Below the pieces are notes generated by a model, which was given only the letters and a program-made list of their open reading frames with translations, had not been told where the DNA came from and made no database searches. A stretch of DNA of 64,000 bases from Heyndrickxia oleronia (GTDB lineage: Bacteria > Bacillota > Bacilli > Bacillales > Bacillaceae_C), in the NCBI RefSeq assembly GCF_017809215.1, contig NZ_CP065424.1, forward strand, positions 1,400,911-1,464,910, given 5' to 3'. A program made the translations under genes and the position numbers. Shown piece by piece: positions 1-8,578 of the stretch. Each line of letters begins with the position of its first letter. The stretch's first letter is position 1.

Positions 1-1
1 G

Positions 2-562
2 ATGTATTTTACACAAGAGCAATTCAATATTGTCAATGCAGCAACAGAAAGAATTTTTCCGGAGGATGATAATGGGCCAGGGGCAAAAGCTCTTGGGGTT
101 GCTTTTTTTATTGATCACCAATTAGCTGGTGAATGGGGTTTCAATGGAAGGGAGTATATGCAGCCTCCTTTTTATCACGGAGAAAAAGTTCAGGGTTATC
201 AAGGCAGATTAAAGCGGAGAGAAATATTTGATATCGCATTACAGGAAATACAGAATCATAGCATGGATAAATATAAGAAAAGGTTTGTTGAGCTCTCTGG
301 TGATGAACAGGATGCTGTGTTGAAAGATTTTGAAGAGGATAAGGTGAAGATCACAACAATTTCACCGAGTGGATTCTTTAGTATGCTCAGAAGTGCAACT
401 TTAGAAGGTGTATATAGTGATCCATTGTATGGTGGAAATATCAATATGAATGGATGGAAAATGAGGGATTATCCTGGGAATCAAATGGCGTATGCGGAAA
501 TTATTGAACAGGATTTCAAAAAGATTGCTCCTCAAAGTCTTCGAGACCATCTTTCTCACTAA
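2..562 (+). CDS. Gluconate 2-dehydrogenase subunit 3 family protein (5' end outside window)
   Basis: This is the small (gamma) subunit that partners a membrane-associated GMC dehydrogenase, encoded directly downstream. The visible 186 residues match the body of the family (conserved stretches such as FPEDDNGPGAKALG, FIDHQLAGEWG and DPLYGGN). Family members usually carry a twin-arginine signal ahead of this region. The ATG at base 2 is probably an internal methionine, because no ribosome binding site can be seen and the expected Tat leader is missing, so I read it as a gene cut by the window edge. The neighbouring tatA-tatC pair fits Tat export of this subunit. The exact sugar or alcohol substrate cannot be told. 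Confidence 0.8.
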   Translation: MYFTQEQFNIVNAATERIFPEDDNGPGAKALGVAFFIDHQLAGEWGFNGREYMQPPFYHGEKVQGYQGRLKRREIFDIALQEIQNHSMDKYKKRFVELSGDEQDAVLKDFEEDKVKITTISPSGFFSMLRSATLEGVYSDPLYGGNINMNGWKMRDYPGNQMAYAEIIEQDFKKIAPQSLRDHLSH

Positions 563-614
563 TGGAAAAGTAATTTTAAATGAATTTGCATATTAGGAAC
601 AGAGGTGAATAAAA

Positions 615-2330
615 ATGGCAAAAAAATTGCCAAAAGTAGATGTAGTAGTAGTTGGAGTTGGCTGGGGAGGCGGCATTATCGCGTCCGAATTAACGAAGCA
701 AGGCCTTAATGTGGTCGGATTGGAGAGAGGAAAAGAAAGAAAAACCGAAGATTATTTTATGGTTCATGATGAACTTCGTTATGCGCTACGTTATGAGCTA
801 TTCCAAGATCTCTCTAAAGAAACGACTACTTTTCGGGGGAATGAAAAAATACGGGCTCTTCCAATGAGACAATATGGTTCCTTTTTATTAGGAGATGGGT
901 TAGGTGGTGCTGGTGTCCATTGGAATGGACAAACCTATCGTTTTTTACCATATGATTTTGAAATAAAAAGTAAAACCATTGAAAAATATGGTAAGAAGAA
1001 AATACCTAATGGAATGACACTTCAGGATTGGGGAATCACTTATGATGAATTGGAACCCTATTTTGATAAATTTGAGAAAATGGCGGGGATTTCTGGGGAG
1101 GAAAATCCATTAGCTGGTAAGCGATCGGATAAATATCCAACGCCACCTATGAAGGTTTCACCAGCAATGAAAATGTTTGCGGATGCAGCAAAAAATATGA
1201 AATTGCACCCATATAATTCCCCATCTGCAAATCTTTCAAAAGCCTATACGAACCCAGATGGGATTTCTAGAGCGGCTTGTCAATATTGTTCATACTGTGA
1301 ACGATTTGGATGTGAGTATGGAGCAAAAGCAGACCCTGTTGTAACCGTAATCCCAGTTGCAAAAAAGACGGGTAAGTTTGAAATTAGAACCCATTCCCAT
1401 GTAAGAAGAATCTTACATAGTGGGAATAAAGCAACAGGTGTGATGTATACAGATGTCACCACTGGTGAGGAAATCGAGCAGCCAGCAGACATTGTTGTTC
1501 TAACAAGTTATGTATTCAATAATATTCGTCTATTACTAATGTCTGGTATAGGTAAACCATATGATCCAAAAACAGGTACGGGAGTTATTGGAAAGAATTA
1601 TTGCTACCAAGTGCTCAAGGGAAGTGCTGTAGGTTTTTATGATAATAAAAAGTTTAATACATTTGCCGGAGCGGGTTCTCTTGGAATGTGTTTAGATGAT
1701 TATAATGGTGATAACTTTGACCATTCGAATTTAGACTTTTTACATGGTGCAAGAATAGCTTTGTTTCAAAATGGACAAAGACCGATTCAAAATAATGCTG
1801 TTCCTAGTGGCACTCCTTCCTGGGGAAAAGAATTTAAGGAAAAGTCTATAAAATATGCAAATTCCTATTTATCTGTTGGTGCAGAAGGTGCATCACTCCC
1901 GTTTCAGCATCATTATGTTGATTTAGATCCAACTTATAAGGATGCATTTGGAGATCCATTGCCACGGATTACATTTGATTTTGAGGATCAGGATCGAAAT
2001 CTTGCTATCTTCATGGCTAAAAAATGTGCAGATATATTAAAAGAAATGGGTGCGGACCATATTGATTATACTAAGGAACTGGGCCCATTTGATAATACAA
2101 CTTATCAATCTACTCATAATACTGGTGGAGTCATTATGGGAAGTGACCCTGGAACATCGGCTGTAAATAATTATTTGCAAATGTGGGATGTAGATAATTT
2201 ATTTGTTGTAGGTGCCTCAGCATTTGCTCATAACTCAGGATACAATCCGACTGGTACGGTAGGGGCTTTATCCTATCGCGCAGCCGAGGGAATTTTGAAA
2301 TATCATAAATCAGGTGGTTCACTCGCATAA
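615..2330 (+). CDS. GMC-family FAD-dependent oxidoreductase (dehydrogenase large subunit)
   Basis: Catalytic flavoprotein of a gluconate/sugar dehydrogenase type complex, 571 aa. An N-terminal Rossmann motif G14-x-G16-x-x-G19 binds FAD, a second GMC signature ([13 protein letters not shown]) lies near residues 95-108, and the C-terminal block HNTGG...SGYNPTGTV carries the usual His/Asn pair. A Cys cluster C222-x2-C225-x2-C228-x4-C233 lies mid-protein, resembling the hinge cysteines that hold a 3Fe-4S cluster in some bacterial FAD glucose dehydrogenases; this function is inferred. The start ATG has the SD AGAGGTG. There is no signal peptide, so it would be exported by hitch-hiking on the Tat-signal-bearing small subunit. 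The gene sits 17 bp ahead of tatA. Confidence 0.88.
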   Translation: MAKKLPKVDVVVVGVGWGGGIIASELTKQGLNVVGLERGKERKTEDYFMVHDELRYALRYELFQDLSKETTTFRGNEKIRALPMRQYGSFLLGDGLGGAGVHWNGQTYRFLPYDFEIKSKTIEKYGKKKIPNGMTLQDWGITYDELEPYFDKFEKMAGISGEENPLAGKRSDKYPTPPMKVSPAMKMFADAAKNMKLHPYNSPSANLSKAYTNPDGISRAACQYCSYCERFGCEYGAKADPVVTVIPVAKKTGKFEIRTHSHVRRILHSGNKATGVMYTDVTTGEEIEQPADIVVLTSYVFNNIRLLLMSGIGKPYDPKTGTGVIGKNYCYQVLKGSAVGFYDNKKFNTFAGAGSLGMCLDDYNGDNFDHSNLDFLHGARIALFQNGQRPIQNNAVPSGTPSWGKEFKEKSIKYANSYLSVGAEGASLPFQHHYVDLDPTYKDAFGDPLPRITFDFEDQDRNLAIFMAKKCADILKEMGADHIDYTKELGPFDNTTYQSTHNTGGVIMGSDPGTSAVNNYLQMWDVDNLFVVGASAFAHNSGYNPTGTVGALSYRAAEGILKYHKSGGSLA

Positions 2331-2347
2331 ACAAAAGGAGGATTGCT

Positions 2348-2551
2348 ATGTTTTTATCTAATATCGGAATCCCAGGACTTATTATTATACTGGTGATCAC
2401 ATTAATTATTTTTGGACCAAAAAAATTACCTGAAATTGGTTCAGCATTTGGAAAAACGTTATCTGAATTTAAGAGAACAGCAAATACAATTATGAGTGAT
2501 GAAGTCGTTGAGGAAAAAAATGTAAAAAGTGAAAACCAGGTAGAGAAATAA
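2348..2551 (+). CDS. tatA: Sec-independent protein translocase TatA/TatE
   Basis: 67 aa: one N-terminal membrane helix ([13 protein letters not shown]), the diagnostic FGPKKLPE hinge, then an amphipathic helix and a charged tail. This is the complete TatA layout; it forms the pore-like assembly for folded proteins with twin-arginine signals. A strong SD (AAAGGAGG) precedes the ATG, 17 bp after the GMC oxidoreductase stop, suggesting co-transcription. With tatC downstream it makes a minimal TatA-TatC translocase of the Firmicutes type, and its probable client is the dehydrogenase small subunit in the same cluster. Confidence 0.93.
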   Translation: MFLSNIGIPGLIIILVITLIIFGPKKLPEIGSAFGKTLSEFKRTANTIMSDEVVEEKNVKSENQVEK

Positions 2552-2682
2552 GCTCATTTAGACTCTAGATTGATAGAAGAGTAAAGAATCCTGGGAGGAA
2601 ATAGGATTAAGCTAATCGTTGCTATACTATTTATAAGGGGTTTATCGATTCTAAGAGTTATTAATAAAGGAGATGGATTTCA

Positions 2683-3426
2683 TTGTCAGAAGATCTCCAA
2701 TCCAATGTAGAAAAAGATGAAGCTACGCTAGAGCATTTTACAGAATTACGTAAAATATTATTACAATCAGCATTGTTCTTTGCAGTCATGTTTATTGGAT
2801 TTTTAGTTTTTATGCCAAAGGTATTGCCGTTATTATCCAATGGATATGATATCGTTTTGATGGGGCCGTTAGATGTCATTCGTTTTTACACGGGTGTTGC
2901 AGGAGCACTGGCTATAGGACTTACTGTTCCTTTTATGGGTTATCAAATATGGAGGTTTGTGAAGCCAGGACTTACACCAACTGAAAGTAGAATAACCTTG
3001 ACCTATGTTCCAGCCATTTCAATTAGCTTTATAATGGGGATTTCTTTTGGTTATTTTATTGTCTTTCCCGTGTTATTTAAGTTCTTAATGAATTTAGGGC
3101 AACAATCCTTTCACGTTTTGATTACAGCAAGAGAATATTTTCTGTTTTTATTAACATCAACCCTTTCATTAGGAATCCTATTCGAATTGCCGATTGTGAT
3201 GGTATTTTTGACATCAATTGGATTTTTAACTCCGACGAAGTTGAAACAAATACGCAAATTTGCGTATATTGTCCTTGCCATCATATCAGCACTAATTACG
3301 CCACCAGATTTTATTAGTCAAATTTTAGTGTTGACACCGCTAGTTGTTCTATATGAACTCGGCATTTATCTTTCTATCCTTTCCTTTAAGAAGAGGATGA
3401 GAAAAGAAGCCGTTCTGAATCCATAA
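2683..3426 (+). CDS. tatC: Sec-independent protein translocase TatC
   Basis: 247 aa polytopic membrane protein, the twin-arginine signal receptor of the Tat translocase. The N-terminal cytoplasmic segment contains the conserved LEHFTELRK motif, followed by about six hydrophobic segments; the FxPGLTP-type motif (FVKPGLTPTE) lies after the second helix. The start is a TTG placed 7-8 bp after AAAGGAG; no better ATG exists. It is separated from tatA by 131 bp in which no other gene was seen, and it ends 3 bp before a strong bidirectional terminator shared with the convergent siderophore-binding gene. Confidence 0.93.
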   Translation: MSEDLQSNVEKDEATLEHFTELRKILLQSALFFAVMFIGFLVFMPKVLPLLSNGYDIVLMGPLDVIRFYTGVAGALAIGLTVPFMGYQIWRFVKPGLTPTESRITLTYVPAISISFIMGISFGYFIVFPVLFKFLMNLGQQSFHVLITAREYFLFLLTSTLSLGILFELPIVMVFLTSIGFLTPTKLKQIRKFAYIVLAIISALITPPDFISQILVLTPLVVLYELGIYLSILSFKKRMRKEAVLNP

Positions 3427-3429
3427 GAA

Positions 3430-3461
3430 AAGAAGGGACTATCTAAAGATAGTCCCTTCTT
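3430..3461. terminator. Bidirectional terminator between tatC and the siderophore-binding gene
   Basis: A perfect 15-bp inverted repeat (arms 3430-3444 and 3447-3461, AAGAAGGGACTATCT) with A/T-rich flanks on both sides. It lies between two convergent genes and would stop both transcripts. Confidence 0.85.
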
Positions 3462-3464
3462 AGT

Positions 3465-4430
3465 TTATTGTAAAAAGATTTTTTCTATATCGTCTAGCAT
3501 AAGGTTTGCAGCAAGAACTCCACCTGCTGTATTCCAAATATCATCATTTACCTTATGCACATTTCCAGCTTTTGCAACTTTTAAATTTTTAAATAGTGGG
3601 TCATTAATCCAATCCTTTTCAAGAGTAGATGCTTCGCCATCACCAGTTTCATAAGTGAAGTAGAATAGTATGTCTCCATCCATAGCTGGGATTCTTTCCT
3701 TTGTTAAATTTCTTTCCGCAAAGTCATCTTTATTTTGATCACCAGGACGATTAAATCCAAGTTCATCTAAAATTACTCCTGCAAATGTATCTTTATGATA
3801 AATTCGAACATCTCCAGTCATAAAACGAACAAGAGAAACGTTCATTTTTAATTTATCACCTAATTTCTCTTTTAAATCAGCAATTCTTTGATCATAGTTC
3901 TGTAATACTTCTTTTCCTTTTTCTTCTTTATTTAATGTCTTCGCATATAGCTCAAAGTTTTCTTTCCAATCACCACGTAATGTTTCTGCAAAAACAGTAG
4001 GAGCGATTTCTTTTAATTGGTTATAAATTTTTTCCTGACGCATTTTATTTCCAATAATGAGGTCTGGGTGTAGTTTAGCAATAGCTTCAACATTTACTTC
4101 GCTTTCAGTTCCGACAACTTCAGTATCTTTTAATTGATCACTAATATGCTTATACCAAGGGTCACCAGTCCATGATTTTACAGCTCCTACGGGAGTAACG
4201 CCCATTGCAAGAAGAGCCTCAGTTCCTTCATTAGTTAAAATAACCACTCTCTTAGGTGTCCCTTTAATTGTAGTTTTACCCATAGCATGTTCAACCGTGT
4301 AACTTGCTTCATTTCCTTTTTTACTCTCTTTGCTATTGTCAGTGCTATTATTTTCTTTATTTCCACAAGCTGCAAGAACAAATATAGCTATAATGGATAG
4401 AAGTGATACGATTAGTCGCATTTTTTTCAT
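3465..4430 (-). CDS. yfiY: Ferric-siderophore ABC transporter substrate-binding lipoprotein (YfiY-like)
   Basis: 321 aa cell-surface lipoprotein that captures a ferric siderophore for the divergently encoded permeases. An N-terminal signal ends in the lipobox LAAC (Cys about residue 22), followed by a Ser/Asn/Lys-rich linker and a TroA/FeuA-type periplasmic-binding fold with the usual GTPKRVV and HPDLIIGN segments. It resembles B. subtilis YfiY (schizokinen/arthrobactin uptake) more than FeuA, but this is from memory and the ligand is not provable here. A good SD (AGGAGGT) lies 8 bp before the ATG. A Fur box overlaps the transcription start, so expression should rise under iron limitation. 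Confidence 0.85.
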   Translation of the reverse strand: MKKMRLIVSLLSIIAIFVLAACGNKENNSTDNSKESKKGNEASYTVEHAMGKTTIKGTPKRVVILTNEGTEALLAMGVTPVGAVKSWTGDPWYKHISDQLKDTEVVGTESEVNVEAIAKLHPDLIIGNKMRQEKIYNQLKEIAPTVFAETLRGDWKENFELYAKTLNKEEKGKEVLQNYDQRIADLKEKLGDKLKMNVSLVRFMTGDVRIYHKDTFAGVILDELGFNRPGDQNKDDFAERNLTKERIPAMDGDILFYFTYETGDGEASTLEKDWINDPLFKNLKVAKAGNVHKVNDDIWNTAGGVLAANLMLDDIEKIFLQ

Positions 4431-4463
4431 GCGTTGTTACCTCCTGATAGATATGTAGAATAT

Positions 4464-4519
4464 TGAAAATCATTATCAATTACCTCTCCAATCATATAAT
4501 TCTGTTAAAGTATTGTCAA
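4464..4519 (-). promoter_or_regulatory. SigmaA promoter with Fur box for the siderophore-binding gene
   Basis: On the minus strand TTGACA (4514-4519) and TATGAT (4491-4496) are separated by 17 bp. A Fur box, TGAAAATCATTATCA (4464-4478), lies just downstream of the -10 and matches the 7-1-7 consensus TGATAATNATTATCA at all but a few positions. Bound Fur would block initiation when iron is plentiful. Confidence 0.85.
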
Positions 4520-4527
4520 TATTTAAA

Positions 4528-4577
4528 TGATAATGATTTTCAAAGTCATTGACTAAATGAGAAACTTTCACTACACT
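4528..4577 (+). promoter_or_regulatory. SigmaA promoter with Fur box for the siderophore permease operon
   Basis: A second Fur box, TGATAATGATTTTCA (4528-4542), sits directly upstream of TTGACT (4549-4554), which is followed after 17 bp by TACACT (4572-4577). The promoter points to the permease genes. The two divergent promoters each have their own Fur site, 49 bp apart. Confidence 0.8.
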
Positions 4578-4610
4578 TAATTTAGAGAATATTTGAGAGG
4601 AATCTTTACA

Positions 4611-5615
4611 ATGGTTCTTAAAAAGAATTGGCAAAAATTAAGTGCAACAATTGTATCTATTATTATTCTATTACTATTAATTGCAATGAGTATTGTTTTA
4701 GGATATACAGGTATCTCTATAAAAACAGCGATTCAATCATTTACAGATTATAATGGCTCCAATCAACATGTAATTATAACTACAGTACGTTTACCAAGAG
4801 CAATGATTGCTGCTGCAGTAGGAGCATGCTTAGCTATGGCAGGGGTCATCATGCAAACATTAACCAAAAATCCCCTTGCAGCACCTGAAATTTTAGGTAC
4901 AAACGCAGGAGCGGGATTTGCTGTTGTGCTTGCGGTTACTTTATTCCACGTCTCTGGGCTACAAGCATTTGCTTGGATATCCTTTGCAGGTGCAGCTGTT
5001 GCAACAGCTGGAGTATATGTGATTAGCTCAGTTGGTCGTGAAGGACTAACGCCAATGAAACTAACATTAGCAGGTGCTGCTATTGCTGCCTTATTTTCAT
5101 CCTTTACGCAAGGATTGCTTTCTATTAATGATGCAGCATTGGAACAGGTTCTTTTTTGGCTCGCTGGATCTGTGCAAGGTAGAAAGCTTGAAATTTTACA
5201 ATCTATCCTACCGTATATGATTGCTGGCTGGGTGATTGCATTGATTTTTGCGTCCAAAATGAATGTCCTTGCAATGGGAGAAGATGTTGCAAAAGGACTT
5301 GGATTAAAAACAGGACTTGTAAAAATAGTTTCTGGTTTACTCGTTATCTTTTTAGCAGGTAGTGCGGTTGCTGTAGCAGGACCAATCGGTTTTATAGGAA
5401 TAGTGGTTCCACATATATCTAGAAAGATTATTGGGATTGATCATAGATGGCTTTTACCTTTTTCTGGAATACTTGGCGGTATACTTTTACTTGCGGCAGA
5501 TATTGCAGCAAGATATGTGATCATGCCTCAGGAAGTACCCGTTGGAGTGATGACTGCAATCATTGGAGTTCCATTTTTTATTTACATCGCTCGAAGGGGG
5601 TTTAATGGACGATGA
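4611..5615 (+). CDS. yfiZ: FecCD-family siderophore ABC transporter permease
   Basis: 334 aa integral membrane permease of the BtuC/FecCD family with about nine to ten hydrophobic segments. Typical motifs are visible: VRLPRAM early, GVIMQTLTKNPLAAPEILG in the coupling region, and GFIGIVVPHISR near the end. The reading frame is open from a TTG at 4593, but the SD GAGAGGAA lies within that extension, 8 bp before the ATG at 4611, so I start there. Its stop overlaps the next permease start (ATGA), so the two halves of the transmembrane pore are translationally coupled. By order and similarity it corresponds to YfiZ. Confidence 0.86.
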   Translation: MVLKKNWQKLSATIVSIIILLLLIAMSIVLGYTGISIKTAIQSFTDYNGSNQHVIITTVRLPRAMIAAAVGACLAMAGVIMQTLTKNPLAAPEILGTNAGAGFAVVLAVTLFHVSGLQAFAWISFAGAAVATAGVYVISSVGREGLTPMKLTLAGAAIAALFSSFTQGLLSINDAALEQVLFWLAGSVQGRKLEILQSILPYMIAGWVIALIFASKMNVLAMGEDVAKGLGLKTGLVKIVSGLLVIFLAGSAVAVAGPIGFIGIVVPHISRKIIGIDHRWLLPFSGILGGILLLAADIAARYVIMPQEVPVGVMTAIIGVPFFIYIARRGFNGR

Positions 5616-6667
5616 GTCAGTATAAAAATCTTCGTCTTTTTAAAGGGAAAATCTCCTTTTTGGTTGACCTTCGTGCAGCATGGGTTATTTTCCTATTATT
5701 TATTGTGACATTAATTGCATTGATCGTTAGTACTGGGCTGGGGGATATGAATATTAACCCTCTTACAGTTGTAAAGACATTTTTCGGTGGGGGAACTAGT
5801 CTGGAACAACTAGTTGTTTTAAAATTCCGTTTGCCAAGAATTATCGTTTCTTTATTTGTAGGAATTGCTTTAGCAATGGCAGGTGGCATTTTACAAGGAA
5901 TTATACGGAATCCGTTAGCATCACCAGATATTATTGGTATTACAGGTGGAGCAGGGGCAGCGGTAGTCTCCTTTTTAGCCATTTTTAGTAATAAAGATAA
6001 TAGTCTAACGGTTAGTATTGGTTGGCTTCCGGTAGCAGCATTTTTAGGAGCAGCAATCGTGGCATTTTTGGTATATTTTTTAGCTTGGAAGGATGGAGTT
6101 TCTCCCATAAGATTAGTTTTAATTGGCATTGGTATTTCGGCTGTAATGAAAGCCATCACAACCTTACTAATGATACTAGGTCCAATTTATCGGGCAAGTG
6201 ATGCTAATATATGGTTAACAGGAACGGTTAATGGTTCAAGTTGGGGGAATGTAAGTGTTATTGTTCCATGGGTCATTATCTTAACCATTGTCGCACTCAT
6301 TTCGGCAAGAAAAATTAATATTCAGGAATTTGGTGATGAACTCGCTACTGGCGTAGGGAGTCATGTACAAAGACAGCGTTTTTTCCTTTTACTTTTAAGT
6401 ACCGCTTTAGTAGGTGCAGCCGTTGCATTTGGTGGAGGTATTGGTTTTGTCGGGTTAATGGCGCCTCATATGGCGAGAAGACTTGTGGGGTCATCATTTG
6501 GCGCGTTATTGCCGGCTTCAGCTTTTCTTGGTGGCATCCTAGTAATGGTGGCGGACTTAATTGGACGGACTGTTTTTACTCCTCTTGAGGTTCCAGCAGG
6601 GGTATTTACTGCCGCAATTGGAGCACCTTATTTTATCTATTTACTATTTAGAACGAAGTCTTCTTAA
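5612..6667 (+). CDS. yfhA: FecCD-family siderophore ABC transporter permease (second subunit)
   Basis: 351 aa membrane permease, partner of the preceding gene with which it overlaps by 4 bp. FecCD hallmarks: KFRLPRIIVSL, GGILQGIIRNPLASPDIIG and GFVGLMAPHMARR. An N-terminal hydrophilic stretch of about 25 residues precedes the first helix. The two permeases form the heterodimeric channel for the ferric siderophore. It corresponds by order to B. subtilis YfhA. Confidence 0.86.
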   Translation: MSQYKNLRLFKGKISFLVDLRAAWVIFLLFIVTLIALIVSTGLGDMNINPLTVVKTFFGGGTSLEQLVVLKFRLPRIIVSLFVGIALAMAGGILQGIIRNPLASPDIIGITGGAGAAVVSFLAIFSNKDNSLTVSIGWLPVAAFLGAAIVAFLVYFLAWKDGVSPIRLVLIGIGISAVMKAITTLLMILGPIYRASDANIWLTGTVNGSSWGNVSVIVPWVIILTIVALISARKINIQEFGDELATGVGSHVQRQRFFLLLLSTALVGAAVAFGGGIGFVGLMAPHMARRLVGSSFGALLPASAFLGGILVMVADLIGRTVFTPLEVPAGVFTAAIGAPYFIYLLFRTKSS

Positions 6668-6678
6668 AAGGAGTGGAC

Positions 6679-7503
6679 ATGATGCGTGAGACTATTCAAA
6701 CAAAATCATTAACATTGGGCTATGGAGATTCGATTATTATTGATGAGCTTGACTTGAATATACCTAAAGGAGAAATAACTGTATTTATCGGTGGAAATGG
6801 GTGTGGTAAGTCAACTTTACTTCGCTCGATGGCACGACTCTTAAAGCCAGAAGCAGGTTCGGTTCTGTTGGCAGGTAAGGAAATTGCCAAACTTCCCACA
6901 AAGGAAGTAGCTAAAAATTTATCTATCCTCCCACAGACACCTGTTGCACCTGAAGGATTGACGGTCTTACAGCTTGTGAAGCAAGGGCGTTTTCCCTATC
7001 AGACGTGGCTAAAGCAATGGTCAGATGAAGATGAACAAATTGTTATGCGTGCTTTACAAGCAACGCGTATGATGGATTATAAAGATCGTCCTGTAGATGA
7101 ATTATCTGGTGGCCAGCGACAAAGAGCATGGATTGCTATGACCCTAGCTCAAGATACGGATGTTATTTTACTTGATGAACCAACGACATACTTAGATATG
7201 ACACATCAAATTGAAATCCTCGATCTATTATTCGAGTTGAATGAAAAGGAAAATAGAACGATTGTAATGGTTCTTCATGACTTAAATTTAGCCTGTCGCT
7301 ATGCACATAATATAGTAGCGATTCGTGATAAAAAAGTTTATGCACAAGGTACACCTGAATCAGTGATCAGTTGTCAAATGGTTAGAGATGTTTTTGATAT
7401 GAATTGCCAAGTAACTATGGATCCTCTTTTCGGAACACCACTTTGTATCCCTCATGGAAAAGGCAGATGCATCTTAAAAGGCGGGAAAATTGATGCAATC
7501 TAG
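6679..7503 (+). CDS. yusV: Siderophore ABC transporter ATP-binding protein (FecE/YusV type)
   Basis: ATPase that powers the siderophore permeases. Walker A GGNGCGKST, Q-loop SILPQTP, signature LSGGQRQR, Walker B VILLDEPT and the switch His in MVLHDLN are all intact. The frame is open from a GTG at 6673, but that codon overlaps the SD AAAGGAG; the tandem ATGs at 6679 and 6682 are the realistic starts. In B. subtilis the homologue YusV serves several siderophore systems and is encoded beside yusU, away from its permeases; here ATPase, permeases and yusU are together. Confidence 0.88.
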   Translation: MMRETIQTKSLTLGYGDSIIIDELDLNIPKGEITVFIGGNGCGKSTLLRSMARLLKPEAGSVLLAGKEIAKLPTKEVAKNLSILPQTPVAPEGLTVLQLVKQGRFPYQTWLKQWSDEDEQIVMRALQATRMMDYKDRPVDELSGGQRQRAWIAMTLAQDTDVILLDEPTTYLDMTHQIEILDLLFELNEKENRTIVMVLHDLNLACRYAHNIVAIRDKKVYAQGTPESVISCQMVRDVFDMNCQVTMDPLFGTPLCIPHGKGRCILKGGKIDAI

Positions 7504-8251
7504 GTCCATGACTGAGCTTTCGAAATATCGGTTATTAAATGAATTAAAACAACAGGATTTCATACTTGAATTAAAAGATTTTTTTAATAAAGAGCACTTA
7601 CCAGATATTCTAGTAAGAATCGGTCAAAAATTAGGAGCTCCAACTAATAAAGTAACAGCTTCCATGATTGCCAAGCGGATGGCATTTTTCGGAGTGATTC
7701 ATTTATATGCAATGAGTGTTTTAAATCAAAGATTTATTGTGAAAATCGATGATATAAAATTAGTTGGTCGTGCTGAGGACAGACTTTGGTTACCTGATTT
7801 TTATTTTGAGCATTATTTTGCTGAAGATGCCTTAAATGATCGTGTCAAGTGGAGGGAGGAAGTTATCCAGAATATTTTTTCTGGTTTCTTTCATCCTATG
7901 ATTGAAGCATTAAGAAGAGAAACACGATTCTCTAAATTAGTCATGTGGGAAAATATTGCAATCTATATTTTTTGGTTATATGAAAGCCTTATGAAGGATA
8001 ATGAATATAAGTGGATCCATCACCAATTAGAGGATGATTATCGCTTTATCGTTCATGAAGCGAGCCCTGAACTTTTTGGCCCGTACAAATATAATCCGCT
8101 AACACGTTTTGATAGTGAAAAAGTAATACGTGAGAATTTGGTTGAACCGGTACGGGTACGAAAAACTTGTTGTCTTGCTAATCTATTAGAAGAGAAAAAT
8201 GGAAAGAGATGTTCCACTTGTCCAAATGGATGTAATATGCCGCCTTTTTAA
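7493..8251 (+). CDS. FhuF-like [2Fe-2S] ferric-siderophore reductase
   Basis: About 252 aa. The C-terminus carries the cysteine pattern C-C-x12-C-x2-C (CCLANLL...RCSTC), which in FhuF-family proteins ligates an unusual [2Fe-2S] cluster; the rest resembles the IucA/IucC C-terminal/FhuF region. Likely role: cytoplasmic reduction and release of iron from the imported siderophore. The ATG at 7493 overlaps the ATPase gene by 11 bp and has AAGGCGG at SD distance, implying translational coupling; a TTG one codon upstream is less likely. Its position right after a siderophore ATPase supports the role. Confidence 0.75.
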   Translation: MQSRSMTELSKYRLLNELKQQDFILELKDFFNKEHLPDILVRIGQKLGAPTNKVTASMIAKRMAFFGVIHLYAMSVLNQRFIVKIDDIKLVGRAEDRLWLPDFYFEHYFAEDALNDRVKWREEVIQNIFSGFFHPMIEALRRETRFSKLVMWENIAIYIFWLYESLMKDNEYKWIHHQLEDDYRFIVHEASPELFGPYKYNPLTRFDSEKVIRENLVEPVRVRKTCCLANLLEEKNGKRCSTCPNGCNMPPF

Positions 8252-8276
8252 ATATTGATGAAAAGAAGTGAAGATC

Positions 8277-8534
8277 ATGGATCAAGTTTTTCAAGATCAA
8301 TTCGAAGCTTTAATTGAAAAGTACACAGAGCTCTTACTTGGTGAATCAAATGAGGAATTGATGGAGAAAGTAAAAATATGGGTGCTTTATACATATATAT
8401 CAAAATCGATGCCAGCGCTCGCTAAGCACTGGAATACCCTATATCCAGAGAGTAAAGAGCAATTGAAACAACTCATTTATGAAATTAAACAGCTGAATGA
8501 TGAGCATCGGGCAAAAGGAAGAGACAATCAATAG
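8277..8534 (+). CDS. yusU: DUF2573-type protein YusU
   Basis: About 85 aa, highly charged and mostly helical, with no signal peptide or membrane segment. It resembles B. subtilis YusU (core EKYTELL...MEKVKIWVLYTYISKSMPALAKHW), which also lies next to the ATPase YusV. Function unknown; the conserved neighbourhood suggests a link to siderophore uptake. A GTG at 8268 is in frame, but the SD-like GAAGTGAAG favours the ATG at 8277. It is the last gene before the terminator. Confidence 0.7.
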   Translation: MDQVFQDQFEALIEKYTELLLGESNEELMEKVKIWVLYTYISKSMPALAKHWNTLYPESKEQLKQLIYEIKQLNDEHRAKGRDNQ

Positions 8535-8578
8535 AGGAAGTTGGAAAAGGGGGAAAACCCCTTTTTCCAACTTCCTCT
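8533..8578. terminator. Strong bidirectional terminator
   Basis: Near-perfect 21-bp inverted repeat (arms 8533-8553 and 8558-8578, one mismatch) between convergent yusU and glcF, overlapping the glcF stop codon. The A-rich and T-rich segments within the arms supply U-tracts in both directions. Confidence 0.8.

Noticed and set aside
4763..5257. Long minus-strand frame opposite the permease gene (164 aa)
   Set aside because: It mirrors a clear FecCD permease, has no SD and its composition is that of an antisense shadow.
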